From JBAVEL01 sp049587715 (GTDB taxonomy: Bacteria > Bacteroidota > Ignavibacteria > UBA10030 > UBA6906): DNA of 16,997 bases. The notes under the pieces are model-generated. The model saw only the letters and a program-made list of their open reading frames with translations, did no database searches and was not told where the DNA came from. The stretch is from NCBI GenBank assembly GCA_049587715.1, contig JBAVEL010000019.1, positions 1 through 16,997 on the forward strand, in the 5' to 3' direction. The position numbers were made by a program, and so were the translations under genes. Positions 1 through 8,601 of this stretch are shown piece by piece. Position 1 is the first letter of the stretch. Each line of letters starts with the position of its first letter.

Positions 1-143
1 ATTGCCTGGACGCCGCTTCCGGCGACCACGGCAATCGCCTGCGCGCCCAGACGATCGGCTATGTCCCGGGCGGCCCGGACCGCCTCGAAGGCCGACTTCC
101 TGAACCTGCCGTCTCTCTGTTCCGCGAACGCAAGAACCTTCAT
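1..143 (-). CDS. etfA: Electron transfer flavoprotein alpha subunit, N-terminal part (cut by window edge)
   Basis: The 47 visible codons begin MKVLAFAEQRDG and continue with KSAFEAVRAARDIA and then IAVVAG, the usual N-terminus of EtfA: a first beta strand, a helix that starts the ETF alpha/beta fold, and a second strand. The FAD-binding C-terminal domain lies outside the window. EtfA pairs with EtfB to carry electrons from acyl-CoA and other dehydrogenases to the quinone pool. A GGAGGG ribosome site (150-155, minus strand) sits 6 bases before the ATG. The gene follows etfB by 26 bases on the same strand, the classic etfB-etfA order. Identification rests on this short stretch plus the unmistakable etfB beside it. 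Confidence 0.85.
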   Translation of the reverse strand, partial: MKVLAFAEQRDGRFRKSAFEAVRAARDIADRLGAQAIAVVAGSGVQA

Positions 144-169
144 CGCACACCCTCCGGCGGGGTTGAACG

Positions 170-916
170 TCAGACCACCTTGGCTTCCTCGTGAAGGACC
201 CGCACCAGCTCCGGCACGGCCGTGCGGTCGGTGCCCAGCATGCGGCCGGCTCCCTTGGCGGGGGGCTTGCGCATGGCCAGTGTTTCCACGCGCGATGCGG
301 CGCCGGCAGCCGGCTTCTCCAGAATCGGCTTTGTCTTGGCCGCCATGATGCCCTTCAGGGAGGGATAGCGGGGATCGTTCAGCCCCTTCTGCGCCTGGAG
401 CACCACGGGAAGGCGGGTCTCCACCACCTCGTGACCCCCCTCGATCTCCCGCTCGCAGATAACGGAGCCGTCCCGTATCTCGGCCTTCACCACGACAGCC
501 ACGGAGGAGAGACCGAGCAGGGAGGCCACGAGGGTCCCCACCTGGGCGCCGTCGAAGTCGATGGACTGCTTCCCGAACAGGATCACGTCGGGCGCCATCG
601 CACGGAGCTCTTCGGCAAGGCCGAACGCCACGGCGAAGGAGTCGCGCGGGGCGTCGTCTTTCAGGAGCACGGCCTTCTCCACCCCCATGGCCAGCGCCTT
701 GCGCAGCGCCTCCTTGTGCGGCTCCCCTCCCAGCCCCAGGGCCGTGACCTCCCCGCCGAACTTCTCCTTCAGCCGGAGGGCCTCCTCCACCGCAAACTCA
801 TCGTACGGGTTGAGCATGAAGTTCACCCCCGTGCGGTCCATGCCGAGGCCGTCCGCAGCCACCTTGATCCGGGCCTCGGTGTCGGGGACATGGTTGACGC
901 AGACCGCTATCTTCAT
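170..916 (-). CDS. etfB: Electron transfer flavoprotein beta subunit
   Basis: A 248-residue protein of normal EtfB length. It starts MKIAVCVNHVPDTEARI, has the early NPYDEFAVEEALRLKE block, the FGKQSIDFDGAQVG segment in the middle, and the family signature in the C-terminal half (EREIEGGHEVVETRLPVVL followed by NDPRYPSLKGIMAAK). It forms the cytoplasmic EtfAB heterodimer, in which the beta subunit normally binds AMP and contributes the recognition loop for partner dehydrogenases. It is first in a leftward operon with etfA directly after it. A well-formed promoter lies about 50 bases upstream, with a GC-rich inverted repeat near the predicted transcript start. Whether this ETF is ordinary or bifurcating cannot be judged without the rest of etfA. 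Confidence 0.95.
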   Translation of the reverse strand: MKIAVCVNHVPDTEARIKVAADGLGMDRTGVNFMLNPYDEFAVEEALRLKEKFGGEVTALGLGGEPHKEALRKALAMGVEKAVLLKDDAPRDSFAVAFGLAEELRAMAPDVILFGKQSIDFDGAQVGTLVASLLGLSSVAVVVKAEIRDGSVICEREIEGGHEVVETRLPVVLQAQKGLNDPRYPSLKGIMAAKTKPILEKPAAGAASRVETLAMRKPPAKGAGRMLGTDRTAVPELVRVLHEEAKVV

Positions 917-942
917 GGCGTTTTCTCCCGGATGGGGCGCAC

Positions 943-958
943 GGGGCGGTTCCGCCCC
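943..958. repeat. Inverted repeat at the predicted etfB transcript start
   Basis: GGGGCGG and CCGCCCC are perfect 7-base arms separated by two bases. The site lies just downstream of the predicted etfB -10 box, within the first ~20 bases of the predicted transcript. With a two-base centre it suits a dimeric DNA-binding protein better than an RNA hairpin. In GC-rich DNA a chance origin is possible. Confidence 0.4.
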
Positions 959-966
959 GAAGAGGC

Positions 967-995
967 AATATAGCCAGCCATCTCCTGAAAGGCAA
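967..995 (-). promoter_or_regulatory. Sigma-70-type promoter for etfB-etfA
   Basis: On the minus strand, TTGCCT (990-995) and TATATT (967-972) are separated by exactly 17 bases. They lie 51 bases or more upstream of the etfB ATG, in the gap between the divergent etfB and rpsT genes. Predicted transcription starts near 960. Confidence 0.65.
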
Positions 996-1004
996 TCCGC
1001 CGCG

Positions 1005-1033
1005 TTGACATTCAGGCCCCTTTTTGGTATGTT
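1005..1033 (+). promoter_or_regulatory. Sigma-70-type promoter for rpsT
   Basis: A perfect -35 box TTGACA (1005-1010), a 17-base spacer and the -10 box TATGTT (1028-1033). Predicted transcription starts near 1040, giving a leader of about 40 bases. The element is back to back with the etfB promoter; their -35 boxes are only 9 bases apart. Confidence 0.75.
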
Positions 1034-1081
1034 GGGTGCACTCAGAGATCCTCAAGGGCCAGTCCGGAAGGAACACCACCC

Positions 1082-1336
1082 ATGGCGCAACACACATCCG
1101 CCGAGAAACGCGCCCGCCAGGCCAGACGGAGGGCCGTGCGGAACAAGCAGGATCTCTCCCGCATGCGCTCCGCCATCAAGAAGGTGCGGAGCGCGACCGA
1201 CAAGGAGAAGGCCAGGGCCCAGCTGACCAGGACCTTCAAGCTTCTGGACCGCCTGGCCGCAAAGGGGGTCATCCACCGGAACCTTGCCGCCAACAACAAG
1301 TCCCGGCTCACGAGGCTGGTGAACAAGATGGCATAG
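1082..1336 (+). CDS. rpsT: 30S ribosomal protein bS20
   Basis: An 84-residue, very basic protein with the bS20 pattern: MAQHTSAEKRARQARRR, then RMRSAIKKVR, and the C-terminal KGVIHRNLAANNKSRL segment. bS20 binds 16S rRNA near the bottom of the 30S body early in assembly. Length is typical of the family. The start is supported by AAGGA (1068-1072) 9 bases upstream and a strong promoter behind it. It is a single-gene unit: etfB is divergent upstream, and a hairpin terminator follows 25 bases after the stop. Confidence 0.97.
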   Translation: MAQHTSAEKRARQARRRAVRNKQDLSRMRSAIKKVRSATDKEKARAQLTRTFKLLDRLAAKGVIHRNLAANNKSRLTRLVNKMA

Positions 1337-1361
1337 GCGCATCCGCCGCCGCAGAGACGAC

Positions 1362-1393
1362 AAAGCCACCTCCCCTCGCGGGGGGGTGGCTTT
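1362..1393. terminator. Bidirectional intrinsic terminator between rpsT and the TPR gene
   Basis: A 14-pair stem (1362-1375 with 1380-1393, one T-G wobble at 1371/1384) closes a TCGC tetraloop. The outer three pairs are A-T, so transcripts from either strand end the stem with UUU. It lies in the gap between convergent genes: rpsT ends at 1336 and the minus-strand TPR gene ends at 1417. The uridine tract is short, but the stem is very stable. Confidence 0.8.
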
Positions 1394-1416
1394 CGCTTTC
1401 GGGGCCTCCCGGGGCT

Positions 1417-2103
1417 TCAGGTCTTCTGCTCTGCGTGGGGAACCTTCCGCTTCTCCTCCAGCTCGGCAATCCGTTTCTCGAACCGGTCCGCATCCCCGGG
1501 GTGCTCCTCGAGGAGGCGGCGGTAGGCCCGGACGGCTTCCGCGTACTGGCCCTGGCTGGCATAGATCTCGGCCAGCGTCGCCGTCACAATGCGGGGGGCG
1601 GGGGGAGGTTCCGACGGCGGAACATCCCCGGCGGGAGGCACGCTTCCCGTGCGGAGGCGCTCCAACAGGAAATCCACCGTCCCCGGGGCCGCCGCATCCT
1701 GCGCGGCATATTGCTCCATGGTCATTGTTCCCCGCCGCTCCTTCAGCTTTCTGGCCCGCTCCTCCGCAAAAGCCCGGAATGCCTCCTGCTCGCGCCGCTC
1801 GGTCCTGGCCAGGAGATCGGCCACGGCGGGATTGTCGGGGAACGCCGCCTGCGCTTTCCGGTATTCCAGGAGGGCCTCCACGTGCCTCCCCTGCGCCTCG
1901 TACGCCTTTCCCAGTACCAGCCGCGCCGTGGCATAGCGGGGAAACGTCCGGAGACCCTCCAGACAGAGGTCCATGGCCTTCTCGGCCCTCCCCTCCTGCA
2001 GGTAGTACCAGGCCAGCCGGGCAAACACGGGGGAGTACCGGTTGGCGGCCAGCCGGGACTCAAGCAGGGGGATGGATCGGGCGGCCTCCTGGGTGTAGTA
2101 CAC
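1417..2103 (-). CDS. Tetratricopeptide-repeat protein, last gene of the miaB cluster
   Basis: A 228-residue protein. Residues from about 20 to 105 form tandem TPR-like helices (ARLAWYYLQEGRAEKAMDLC, then ARLVLGKAYEAQGRHVEALL). A charged, coiled-coil-like stretch (about 105-125) and a proline-rich linker follow. Another TPR lies near the C-terminus (TLAEIYASQGQYAEAVRAYR). No signal peptide or membrane segment is seen, so it is probably a cytoplasmic scaffold. The start is GTG: it has a perfect AGGAGG 7 bases upstream. The stop of the glycosyltransferase gene is only 3 bases away, so translation is probably coupled. The TPR repeats do not reveal a specific function; context suggests a role with the adjacent membrane glycosyltransferase. 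Confidence 0.85.
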   Translation of the reverse strand: MYYTQEAARSIPLLESRLAANRYSPVFARLAWYYLQEGRAEKAMDLCLEGLRTFPRYATARLVLGKAYEAQGRHVEALLEYRKAQAAFPDNPAVADLLARTERREQEAFRAFAEERARKLKERRGTMTMEQYAAQDAAAPGTVDFLLERLRTGSVPPAGDVPPSEPPPAPRIVTATLAEIYASQGQYAEAVRAYRRLLEEHPGDADRFEKRIAELEEKRKVPHAEQKT

Positions 2104-2106
2104 GCG

Positions 2107-3585
2107 TCATCCTCCTGTGCGCATCCGGATGTGCCGTCCGGCCCACGCATGCCTCAGGGACATGACCGAGACCCACGTGAAGCCCAGGAAAAAGAGGAGC
2201 TGGAACGGCACGGCCGCAATCTCCATAAAATAAACGGAAGATGCAACCCCGAACATGCAGTAGAGGGCGAGCAGGAGCTCCACCACCACCACGCCGCCGA
2301 TCTTCACCGGCACGTAGTGTTTGTCTTTCCAGGAATCGCCTCTGGCCCGGATGCTGTACTTGGGGGTCCGGATGAACTCGCTCTTCTTCCGGAAGAGGCC
2401 TTCCAGCACCGCCTTGCTGTTGTTCACGGCGAACCCCATGCTGCCCGCCATGAAAATCGGGAAGAGGAAAATCTTCCGGCGCCAGTCGGGATACACATCC
2501 TTCTGGGAGAAGAGATAGAAGAAGAAGGACCCCAGGAAGGCAAACACGAACACGGACATGAACGCGAAGTACTCCTGGTGCATGCCGGCATGCTTGATGA
2601 ACACCAGCGGGACGTTCAGAATGCCCGCCAGCACGATGAAGGGGAAGACCACGTTGTTGGTCAGGTGGAAGGTGGCATGGATCTTCACGCGCAGCGGCAG
2701 CGCCGATTTCCAGACCGAGGGGAGGATTTTCCGGGCGGTCTCGATGGCTCCCTTGGTCCACCGGAACTGCTGGGACTTGAGGGCGTTGATTTCGGAGGGA
2801 AGCTCCGCCGGGGAGGTGACGGTGTTCAGGTAACGGAAGCGCCAGCCGCGCAGCTGGGCGCGGTAACTGAGGTCCAGATCCTCCGTCAGGGTGTCGGCCT
2901 GCCAGTTGCCCGCGTCGTCAATGCAGGTCCGCCGCCAGACCCCCGCGGTGCCGTTGAAGTTGATGAAGAGCCCCGCCTTGTTGCGGACCGACTGCTCGAT
3001 GACAAAGTGGCCGTCCAGGGCCATGGCCTGCGTGCGGGTCAGGAGGGAGTAATCGGCATTCAGGTGTTCCCATCGGGTCTGGACCATCCCCAGGCGGGGA
3101 TCCCCCGAGAAATGGGGGATTGTCTTCAGCAGAAAGTCGGGCCGCGGGACAAAATCGGCGTCAAAGATGGCGATAAACTCGCCGCGCGCCGAGCGCAGGC
3201 CCTCCCGCAGGGCTCCCGCCTTGTAGCCCTCCCGGCTGAGCCGGCGGACGTGCCGGATGTCGAAGCCCAGCTTGCGGTAGCGCTCCACGTGGGAGGCCAC
3301 GAGGCCGACCGTCTCGTCCGTGGAGTCGTCGAGAACCTGGATCTCCAGCTTCTCCTTCGGATACACGATGGCACAGGAGGCCTCGATGAGCCGCCCCACC
3401 ACGTAGCGCTCGTTGAAGACGGGAAGCTGGATCGTGACCGCGGGGAATTCCTGCGGGGGCCCGGCTTCGTGCGCCTCCTGCACGCGGAACTTCAGGTAGT
3501 AGTAAATCATGATGAACCCGTGCGAGCCGAAGACGAACAGCACGGAGAGGGCGGCGATGTAGGTGAACAGGATCAGCTCTTCCAT
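2107..3585 (-). CDS. Membrane family-2 glycosyltransferase, cellulose-synthase-like
   Basis: A 492-residue processive-type GT2 enzyme. An N-terminal membrane helix (about 5-31) is followed by a cytoplasmic catalytic domain. Visible motifs are QLPVFNE (53-59), DDSTD (86-90), the DAD metal/nucleotide-sugar site (142-144), the TED general base (234-236) and QQFRW, the QxxRW acceptor motif (272-276). Several hydrophobic helices fill the C-terminal third. This arrangement matches beta-glycan synthases of the CslA/mannan- or cellulose-synthase type; no PilZ domain follows, unlike BcsA. The sugar and product cannot be read from sequence. It starts 52 bases after the LptE-like gene and is coupled to the TPR gene downstream. 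It probably builds a surface or secreted polysaccharide at the inner membrane. Confidence 0.9.
   Translation of the reverse strand: MEELILFTYIAALSVLFVFGSHGFIMIYYYLKFRVQEAHEAGPPQEFPAVTIQLPVFNERYVVGRLIEASCAIVYPKEKLEIQVLDDSTDETVGLVASHVERYRKLGFDIRHVRRLSREGYKAGALREGLRSARGEFIAIFDADFVPRPDFLLKTIPHFSGDPRLGMVQTRWEHLNADYSLLTRTQAMALDGHFVIEQSVRNKAGLFINFNGTAGVWRRTCIDDAGNWQADTLTEDLDLSYRAQLRGWRFRYLNTVTSPAELPSEINALKSQQFRWTKGAIETARKILPSVWKSALPLRVKIHATFHLTNNVVFPFIVLAGILNVPLVFIKHAGMHQEYFAFMSVFVFAFLGSFFFYLFSQKDVYPDWRRKIFLFPIFMAGSMGFAVNNSKAVLEGLFRKKSEFIRTPKYSIRARGDSWKDKHYVPVKIGGVVVVELLLALYCMFGVASSVYFMEIAAVPFQLLFFLGFTWVSVMSLRHAWAGRHIRMRTGG
2111..2116 (-). promoter_or_regulatory. Ribosome binding site fixing the GTG start of the TPR gene
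   Basis: AGGAGG on the minus strand, 7 bases before GTG at 2103. It lies inside the last codons of the glycosyltransferase gene. An ATG at 2110 is in a different frame and too close to this site, so GTG is preferred. Confidence 0.75.
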
Positions 3586-3637
3586 ACGGCGTGCAGGTGC
3601 ACCCCTGTTGTGATTGATGGCGCAGCGGATGCGCGCG

Positions 3638-4146
3638 TTACCAGCCGGAGACGGTCTCCAGCAGAATATCCTCCGTCAGCTTCCGGATGGCCTCCTGCAG
3701 CCCCGCGTCCCGCTGCGAGAGGCCCCCTCCCGAGTCGTAGTCGCCCCACTGCGTGAAGGTCTTCTCCCAGACCTTCTTCCGCAGCTTCATGTCTGTGAAG
3801 ACGAAGCGCACCGAGAGGGTGATCCTCCTCTTCGTCACCTGCTCCCCCTCTCCCACCACGGAAGGGACGTCGGTCACCGGGAGGATGGCACCCTCCAGGA
3901 GGCAGTCGGACCGGGTGCGGTCGGCCACCTCCAGGGTGTTGTCGCTGATGAAGAGGTTCGTCAGCTCCGTGGTGAAACGCTCCCGCAGGCCCGCCTCCCC
4001 GAACCCCGACTGGTCGTCCACGAGGGGAATCCCCACCGTCTTCAGGTGCGGGGGAACGGAGGATCCGGTAAAGGAGTAGGGACAACCGGTCCCGAGAACC
4101 CCCAGGAGAAGGAACGCCAGAGGGCGCGCCGAGCCGCCGATCGCCT

Positions 4147-4150
<4 letters not shown>
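3638..4150 (-). CDS. lptE: LptE-like LPS-assembly lipoprotein
   Basis: A 170-residue protein with a hydrophobic N-terminal signal (AFLLLGVLGTG) ending at Cys23. The typical LptE opening follows: YSFTGSSVPPHLKTVGIPLVDD, then a two-layer alpha/beta domain with ERFTTELTNLF, a central DCLLEGAI strand and a C-terminal amphipathic helix. LptE plugs the LptD barrel that inserts LPS in the outer membrane. The lipobox is imperfect: Gly rather than Leu at -3, although Cys23 is clear. Its ATG overlaps the TGA of the sigma-54 activator gene (ATGA), indicating coupling. The N-terminal pattern supports the LptE family; no lptD lies in the window to confirm it. Confidence 0.82.
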
Positions 4151-5283
<1,133 letters not shown>

Positions 5284-5285
5284 GG

Positions 5286-5987
5286 TCAGCGGGTCACCAC
5301 GAAGGAGTCGATGTTGTAGGTCTTCTTGATCTCGGCGCTTCGCAATTTGGCCTCGTCGTAGGTGGCATACACCCCCACGTTCACGGTGTAGAGCGACCTG
5401 CCGTCCCGCACCCTGGTCAGCACCTCCACCGGATACCCGAGGTCCTCGAAGAAGAGCTTCTGCTTTTCTGCGTTCACCAGCGTGCTGTAGGCCCCCACCT
5501 GGAGGGCAAACTGCCCGGCGGGCGGCCTGGAAGCGGAAGAAAGCGTGTCGGAAGAAACCGGCATCTCCGTCTTGTCGCCCGGCCCGGCCCCGGCGGGTGC
5601 GCCCGCATAGGGGGATCCGGGATATTCCTTCCGGAGCTGCGCCAGTTTCATCTCGGCGGTGCGGTACAGTCCGATGGCATGGTAGAACTGGTGGATGCGG
5701 TAGAGGGCGTCGTCGGCCCACTCGCTCCGGGGATGGTTGTCCACGATGAGCTGGTACAGGCGGACCGCGTCGGAACCATCGGGGGTGAGGAGCGCCTGCA
5801 CATACAGGATGCCGGGATCCCCGGGGTACTTCTCCAGCAGGGAGGGGAGCTCCTCCCGCACCGCCTCGGCCTGTCCCGCCTCGATGAGCTCCACGTAGCG
5901 GGCCGCACGCGCGGCGTCCTCCTGCGCCTGCAGGCGCAGAGCGGACACCAGAACGACACACAGCAGAAGGACCGGTTTTGCGGTCAT
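5286..5987 (-). CDS. Exported TPR/SPOR-domain protein
   Basis: A 233-residue protein. Residues 1-22 are a signal peptide (VLLLCVVLVSALRLQAQ). Residues of about 28-128 are helical TPR-like repeats (EELPSLLEKYPGDPGILYVQ, then SEWADDALYRIHQFY). A Gly/Pro/Ala-rich linker leads to a C-terminal SPOR domain (about 160-233), starting FALQVGAYSTLVNAEKQ and including YTVNVGVYATYDEAK. SPOR domains bind denuded peptidoglycan glycan strands, typically at division sites, so a periplasmic cell-wall role is likely. Its ATG overlaps the miaB stop by four bases (ATGA), and the sigma-54 activator starts 2 bases after its stop. The family signature is clear; the precise role is not. Confidence 0.88.
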   Translation of the reverse strand: MTAKPVLLLCVVLVSALRLQAQEDAARAARYVELIEAGQAEAVREELPSLLEKYPGDPGILYVQALLTPDGSDAVRLYQLIVDNHPRSEWADDALYRIHQFYHAIGLYRTAEMKLAQLRKEYPGSPYAGAPAGAGPGDKTEMPVSSDTLSSASRPPAGQFALQVGAYSTLVNAEKQKLFFEDLGYPVEVLTRVRDGRSLYTVNVGVYATYDEAKLRSAEIKKTYNIDSFVVTR

Positions 5988-7333
5988 GCGCCCTCCGGAA
6001 GATGGGAACTCGCCTGGTGCCGATCCCCGGCCGGGCGCACCCTCCGGCCGAACAGGGTGGCGGTGTTTGCCCGCTCAATCATCAGGTCGGTCTCCTCCCC
6101 GGGCTGCTCCGCGCCGCGGGGGAAGATCACCGTCCGGTTGTCATCCGTCCGTCCCGCCCAGTCCAGCGGGGATTTGCGGCTGGGCCCGTCCACCATCACC
6201 CGCCGGACGGTCCCCACCAGGGCCCGGTTCCGCTCCCCGGAGATGCGCCTCTGGAGGGCAATGATCTCGGCCACGCGGCGGGATTTCTCGCGGGGACTCA
6301 CGTCGTCCTCCATGTCCCAGGCCTTCGTGCCGGGGCGCGGGGAATACAGGAAGGTGAATGCGCCGTCGAAGGCCGCTTCCGCCAGAAGCTCGAGAGTCGC
6401 GGCGTGGTCCCCGGCGGTCTCCCCGGGAAACCCCGCAATCAGGTCGGTGGTCAGACTCACACCCGGAATGCCCCCCCGGATGCGGTCCACCAGCTCCCTG
6501 TAGGCGGCCGCGGTGTAACCCCGGTTCATGCGCTCCAGCACTCGGTCCGACCCCGACTGGAGGGGCAGGTGCACATACTTGCAGATGTTCGGATGCCGGG
6601 CGACGGTTTGGATCAGACGGTCGGACATGTCTCTGGGATGCGAGGTGGTGAAGCGGATGCGGACGCCGGGTGCAGCCGCCGCGGCGGCCTCCAGCAGGTC
6701 GGCAAAGTCGCGCGCGCCGTCGCGCCAGGAGTTCACGTTCTGCCCGAGCAACGTGACCTCCCGGAAACCGCGCGAGGCCAGGCGGCGCACTTCGTCCACG
6801 ATCCCGGCCAGGGGGCGGCTCCGCTCGCGCCCGCGGGTAAACGGAACCACGCAGAAGGAGCAGAACTTGTCGCATCCCCGCATCACGGAGATCCAGGCGC
6901 TGATGCCGTCGGTCCTGAGCGGCTCGATCTCCTCATAGGTCTCCACGCGTGAGAGGCGCACCGCGATGCCCTTCTCTCCGGCGGCGGCGCCCCGGAGAAG
7001 GGAGGGAAGCTTCCGGTACTCGTCGGGTCCCACCACCAGGTCCACCATCCTCCCGGCGCCCGCCAGACGCTCCCGCATATGCCCTGCCATGCACCCCAGC
7101 ACCCCGACCACGAGATCCGGCCGGCGGCGTTTCAGGGTGCGGAAGACCCCCAGGCGGCCCTCGATGCGGCGGGCGGCGTGGGCCCGGATGACGCAGGTGT
7201 TCACCAGGATCACGTCGGCCTCCTCGGGCGTCCCCGTCATGGAGTAGCCCCCGTCCCGGAGGATGCCTCCCACGAGCTCCGAGTCGGCCGCGTTCATCTG
7301 GCAGCCGTATGTCTCCATGTAGACCCTGTTCAC
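5984..7333 (-). CDS. miaB: tRNA-2-methylthio-N6-dimethylallyladenosine synthase MiaB
   Basis: A radical SAM methylthiotransferase that adds a 2-methylthio group to i6A37 of tRNA. With the GTG start at 7333 it has 449 residues. The N-terminal domain carries three cluster cysteines (ETYGCQMN Cys11, NTCVIR Cys47, GCMAG Cys81). The radical SAM motif is CDKFCSFC (154-161), followed by RGRERSR and LLGQNVNSW, which fit MiaB rather than RimO or MtaB. A TRAM domain ends the protein (GRTDDNRTVIFP). The start is uncertain: TTG at 7342 or ATG at 7318 are in frame and none has a strong ribosome site. GTG gives the usual VYxETYGCQMN spacing. It is first in the six-gene leftward cluster. Confidence 0.93.
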   Translation of the reverse strand: MNRVYMETYGCQMNAADSELVGGILRDGGYSMTGTPEEADVILVNTCVIRAHAARRIEGRLGVFRTLKRRRPDLVVGVLGCMAGHMRERLAGAGRMVDLVVGPDEYRKLPSLLRGAAAGEKGIAVRLSRVETYEEIEPLRTDGISAWISVMRGCDKFCSFCVVPFTRGRERSRPLAGIVDEVRRLASRGFREVTLLGQNVNSWRDGARDFADLLEAAAAAAPGVRIRFTTSHPRDMSDRLIQTVARHPNICKYVHLPLQSGSDRVLERMNRGYTAAAYRELVDRIRGGIPGVSLTTDLIAGFPGETAGDHAATLELLAEAAFDGAFTFLYSPRPGTKAWDMEDDVSPREKSRRVAEIIALQRRISGERNRALVGTVRRVMVDGPSRKSPLDWAGRTDDNRTVIFPRGAEQPGEETDLMIERANTATLFGRRVRPAGDRHQASSHLPEGA

Positions 7334-7374
7334 GACCAGCAACGTCCGGGGAAAGGGGGGTGTAGAGCGGTGCT

Positions 7375-7403
7375 AATCTATCCACAGGGTGACAGAAAAT
7401 CAA
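7375..7403 (-). promoter_or_regulatory. Candidate promoter for the miaB cluster
   Basis: On the minus strand, TTGATT (7398-7403) and TAGATT (7375-7380) are separated by 17 bases. Predicted transcription starts near 7368, about 35 bases before the GTG start. An AT-rich block lies just upstream (7416-7441). Confidence 0.5.
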
Positions 7404-7441
7404 TCCGAGAAGCGGCGAATTCGGTTAATTCTTTTTAATTT

Positions 7442-7468
7442 GGGGGTTTTTGGGGGATTCCGGGCGGG
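7442..7468 (+). other. G-quadruplex-type motif in the miaB/pta intergenic region
   Basis: Four plus-strand guanine runs (7442-7446, 7452-7456, 7462-7464, 7466-7468) are joined by loops of 5, 5 and 1 bases, satisfying the usual G3+N1-7 rule. It lies between the two divergent promoters, about 50 bases upstream of the pta -35 box, next to an AT-rich stretch. The 253-base gap 7343-7595 otherwise holds only the two promoters. Confidence 0.45.
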
Positions 7469-7517
7469 AAATGCCAATTCGTCACACATGGGGGGGCGCT
7501 TCCCGATAGCCCTTTGC

Positions 7518-7545
7518 TTGACTGGGAGGGGCTCTTTCGTATCTT
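7518..7545 (+). promoter_or_regulatory. Candidate sigma-70-type promoter for pta
   Basis: TTGACT (7518-7523), a 16-base spacer and TATCTT (7540-7545). Predicted transcription starts near 7552, about 45 bases before the pta ATG. Confidence 0.6.
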
Positions 7546-7595
7546 GTGGAGGCGAAAAAAACAACCCCGGAAACAGAGAGACAGGCAGATACCCC

Positions 7596-8582
7596 ATGCA
7601 GGCGGAAAACTTCACAGGCGGCATCCTGGAAAAGGCAAAGAGAGCGGGCAGGACGATTGTGTTTCCCGATTCCTCGGATGAGCGGACCATCCGGGCGGCC
7701 CGGCGGCTCCTGGACGAGGGAATCCTGCGCCCCGTGCTGGTCGGGACGGAGTCGGAGATACGGGCGCGGGCGGCGGATTCGGGCGTGGCGCTGGACGGAG
7801 TGGAGATCGTCCAGCCCTCCTCCTCCCCCGATCTGGAGGGGTATTCCCGCATCCTGTACGAGCTGCGGAAGGCAAAGGGAATGACCCCCGAGGAGGCCCG
7901 GCTGACCATGCGCAACCCCCTTTTCTATGGAGCCATGATGGTGCGGGAAGGAAAGGCCCACGGGAGCGTGGCCGGCTCTCTCTCCACCACGGGGGACGTG
8001 CTGCGGGCCGGCATTCAGGTGATCGGCCTGGCCGACGGGATTTCCGTGGTCTCCAGCTTCTTCCTGATGGTGTTTCCCGAAACCGTCTACTCCTTCGCGG
8101 ACTGCGCGGTGGTGCCCGACCCCGAGCCGGAACAGCTCGCGGACATCGCCGCCTCCACGGCGGACAACCACCGGAAGCTCACCCGGGGGGAGCCGCGCAT
8201 CGCCCTGCTCTCGTTTTCCACGAAGGGGAGCGCCCGTCACCCCCACGTGGAGAAGGTTCAGGAAGCGGCCCGGATCCTCCGGAGGAAGAGACCGGATCTC
8301 GCCTCCGACGGAGAGCTTCAACTGGACGCAGCCATCGTGCCGGGCGTGGGGGACCGCAAGGCGCCGGGGAGCCCCGTGGCCGGGCGGGCCAACGTGCTCA
8401 TCTTCCCGGATCTGGACGCAGGGAACATCGGCTACAAGCTGGCCCAGCGGCTGGCAGGGGCGGAAGCCGTGGGCCCGGTGGTGCAGGGGCTCCGGAGACC
8501 GGCTTTCGATCTTTCCAGGGGATGCAGCGTCACAGACATCGTCCACGTGGCGGCCATCAACGCCGTGATGGGCGCGGCATAG
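7596..8582 (+). CDS. pta: Phosphate acetyltransferase
   Basis: A 328-residue protein, the length of the compact Pta form without the N-terminal DRTGG extension. It converts acetyl-CoA and phosphate to acetyl phosphate and CoA in acetate fermentation or assimilation. Motifs seen along the protein are RTIVFPDSSDERT near the N-terminus, AHGSVAGSLSTTGDVLRAG, FADCAVVPDPEPEQLADIA, LLSFSTKGSA, and the C-terminal ANVLIFPDLDAGNIGYK with VQGLRRPAFDLSRGC. The conserved TKGSA, DAGN and SRGC blocks favour acetyl- over butyryl-transferase. The ATG at 7596 has only a weak purine-rich site upstream. Its usual partner ackA is not in the window. It heads a rightward run with short gaps to the next genes. Confidence 0.93.
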   Translation: MQAENFTGGILEKAKRAGRTIVFPDSSDERTIRAARRLLDEGILRPVLVGTESEIRARAADSGVALDGVEIVQPSSSPDLEGYSRILYELRKAKGMTPEEARLTMRNPLFYGAMMVREGKAHGSVAGSLSTTGDVLRAGIQVIGLADGISVVSSFFLMVFPETVYSFADCAVVPDPEPEQLADIAASTADNHRKLTRGEPRIALLSFSTKGSARHPHVEKVQEAARILRRKRPDLASDGELQLDAAIVPGVGDRKAPGSPVAGRANVLIFPDLDAGNIGYKLAQRLAGAEAVGPVVQGLRRPAFDLSRGCSVTDIVHVAAINAVMGAA

Positions 8583-8601
8583 ACCAGAGGGAGATTCCTT
8601 C

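Noticed and set aside
1024..3756. A very long plus-strand open frame opposite the TPR and glycosyltransferase genes
   Set aside because: It overlaps rpsT out of frame and lies antisense to clear family genes. Its translation is rich in Gly, His, Arg and Pro, as expected for the antisense of GC-rich coding DNA.
5284..6078. Upstream extension of the sigma-54 activator that might have supplied a sensor domain
   Set aside because: The extension is Arg/Gly/Pro-rich, shows no domain, and overlaps the well-supported SPOR gene in another frame. The ATG at 5283 is the natural start.
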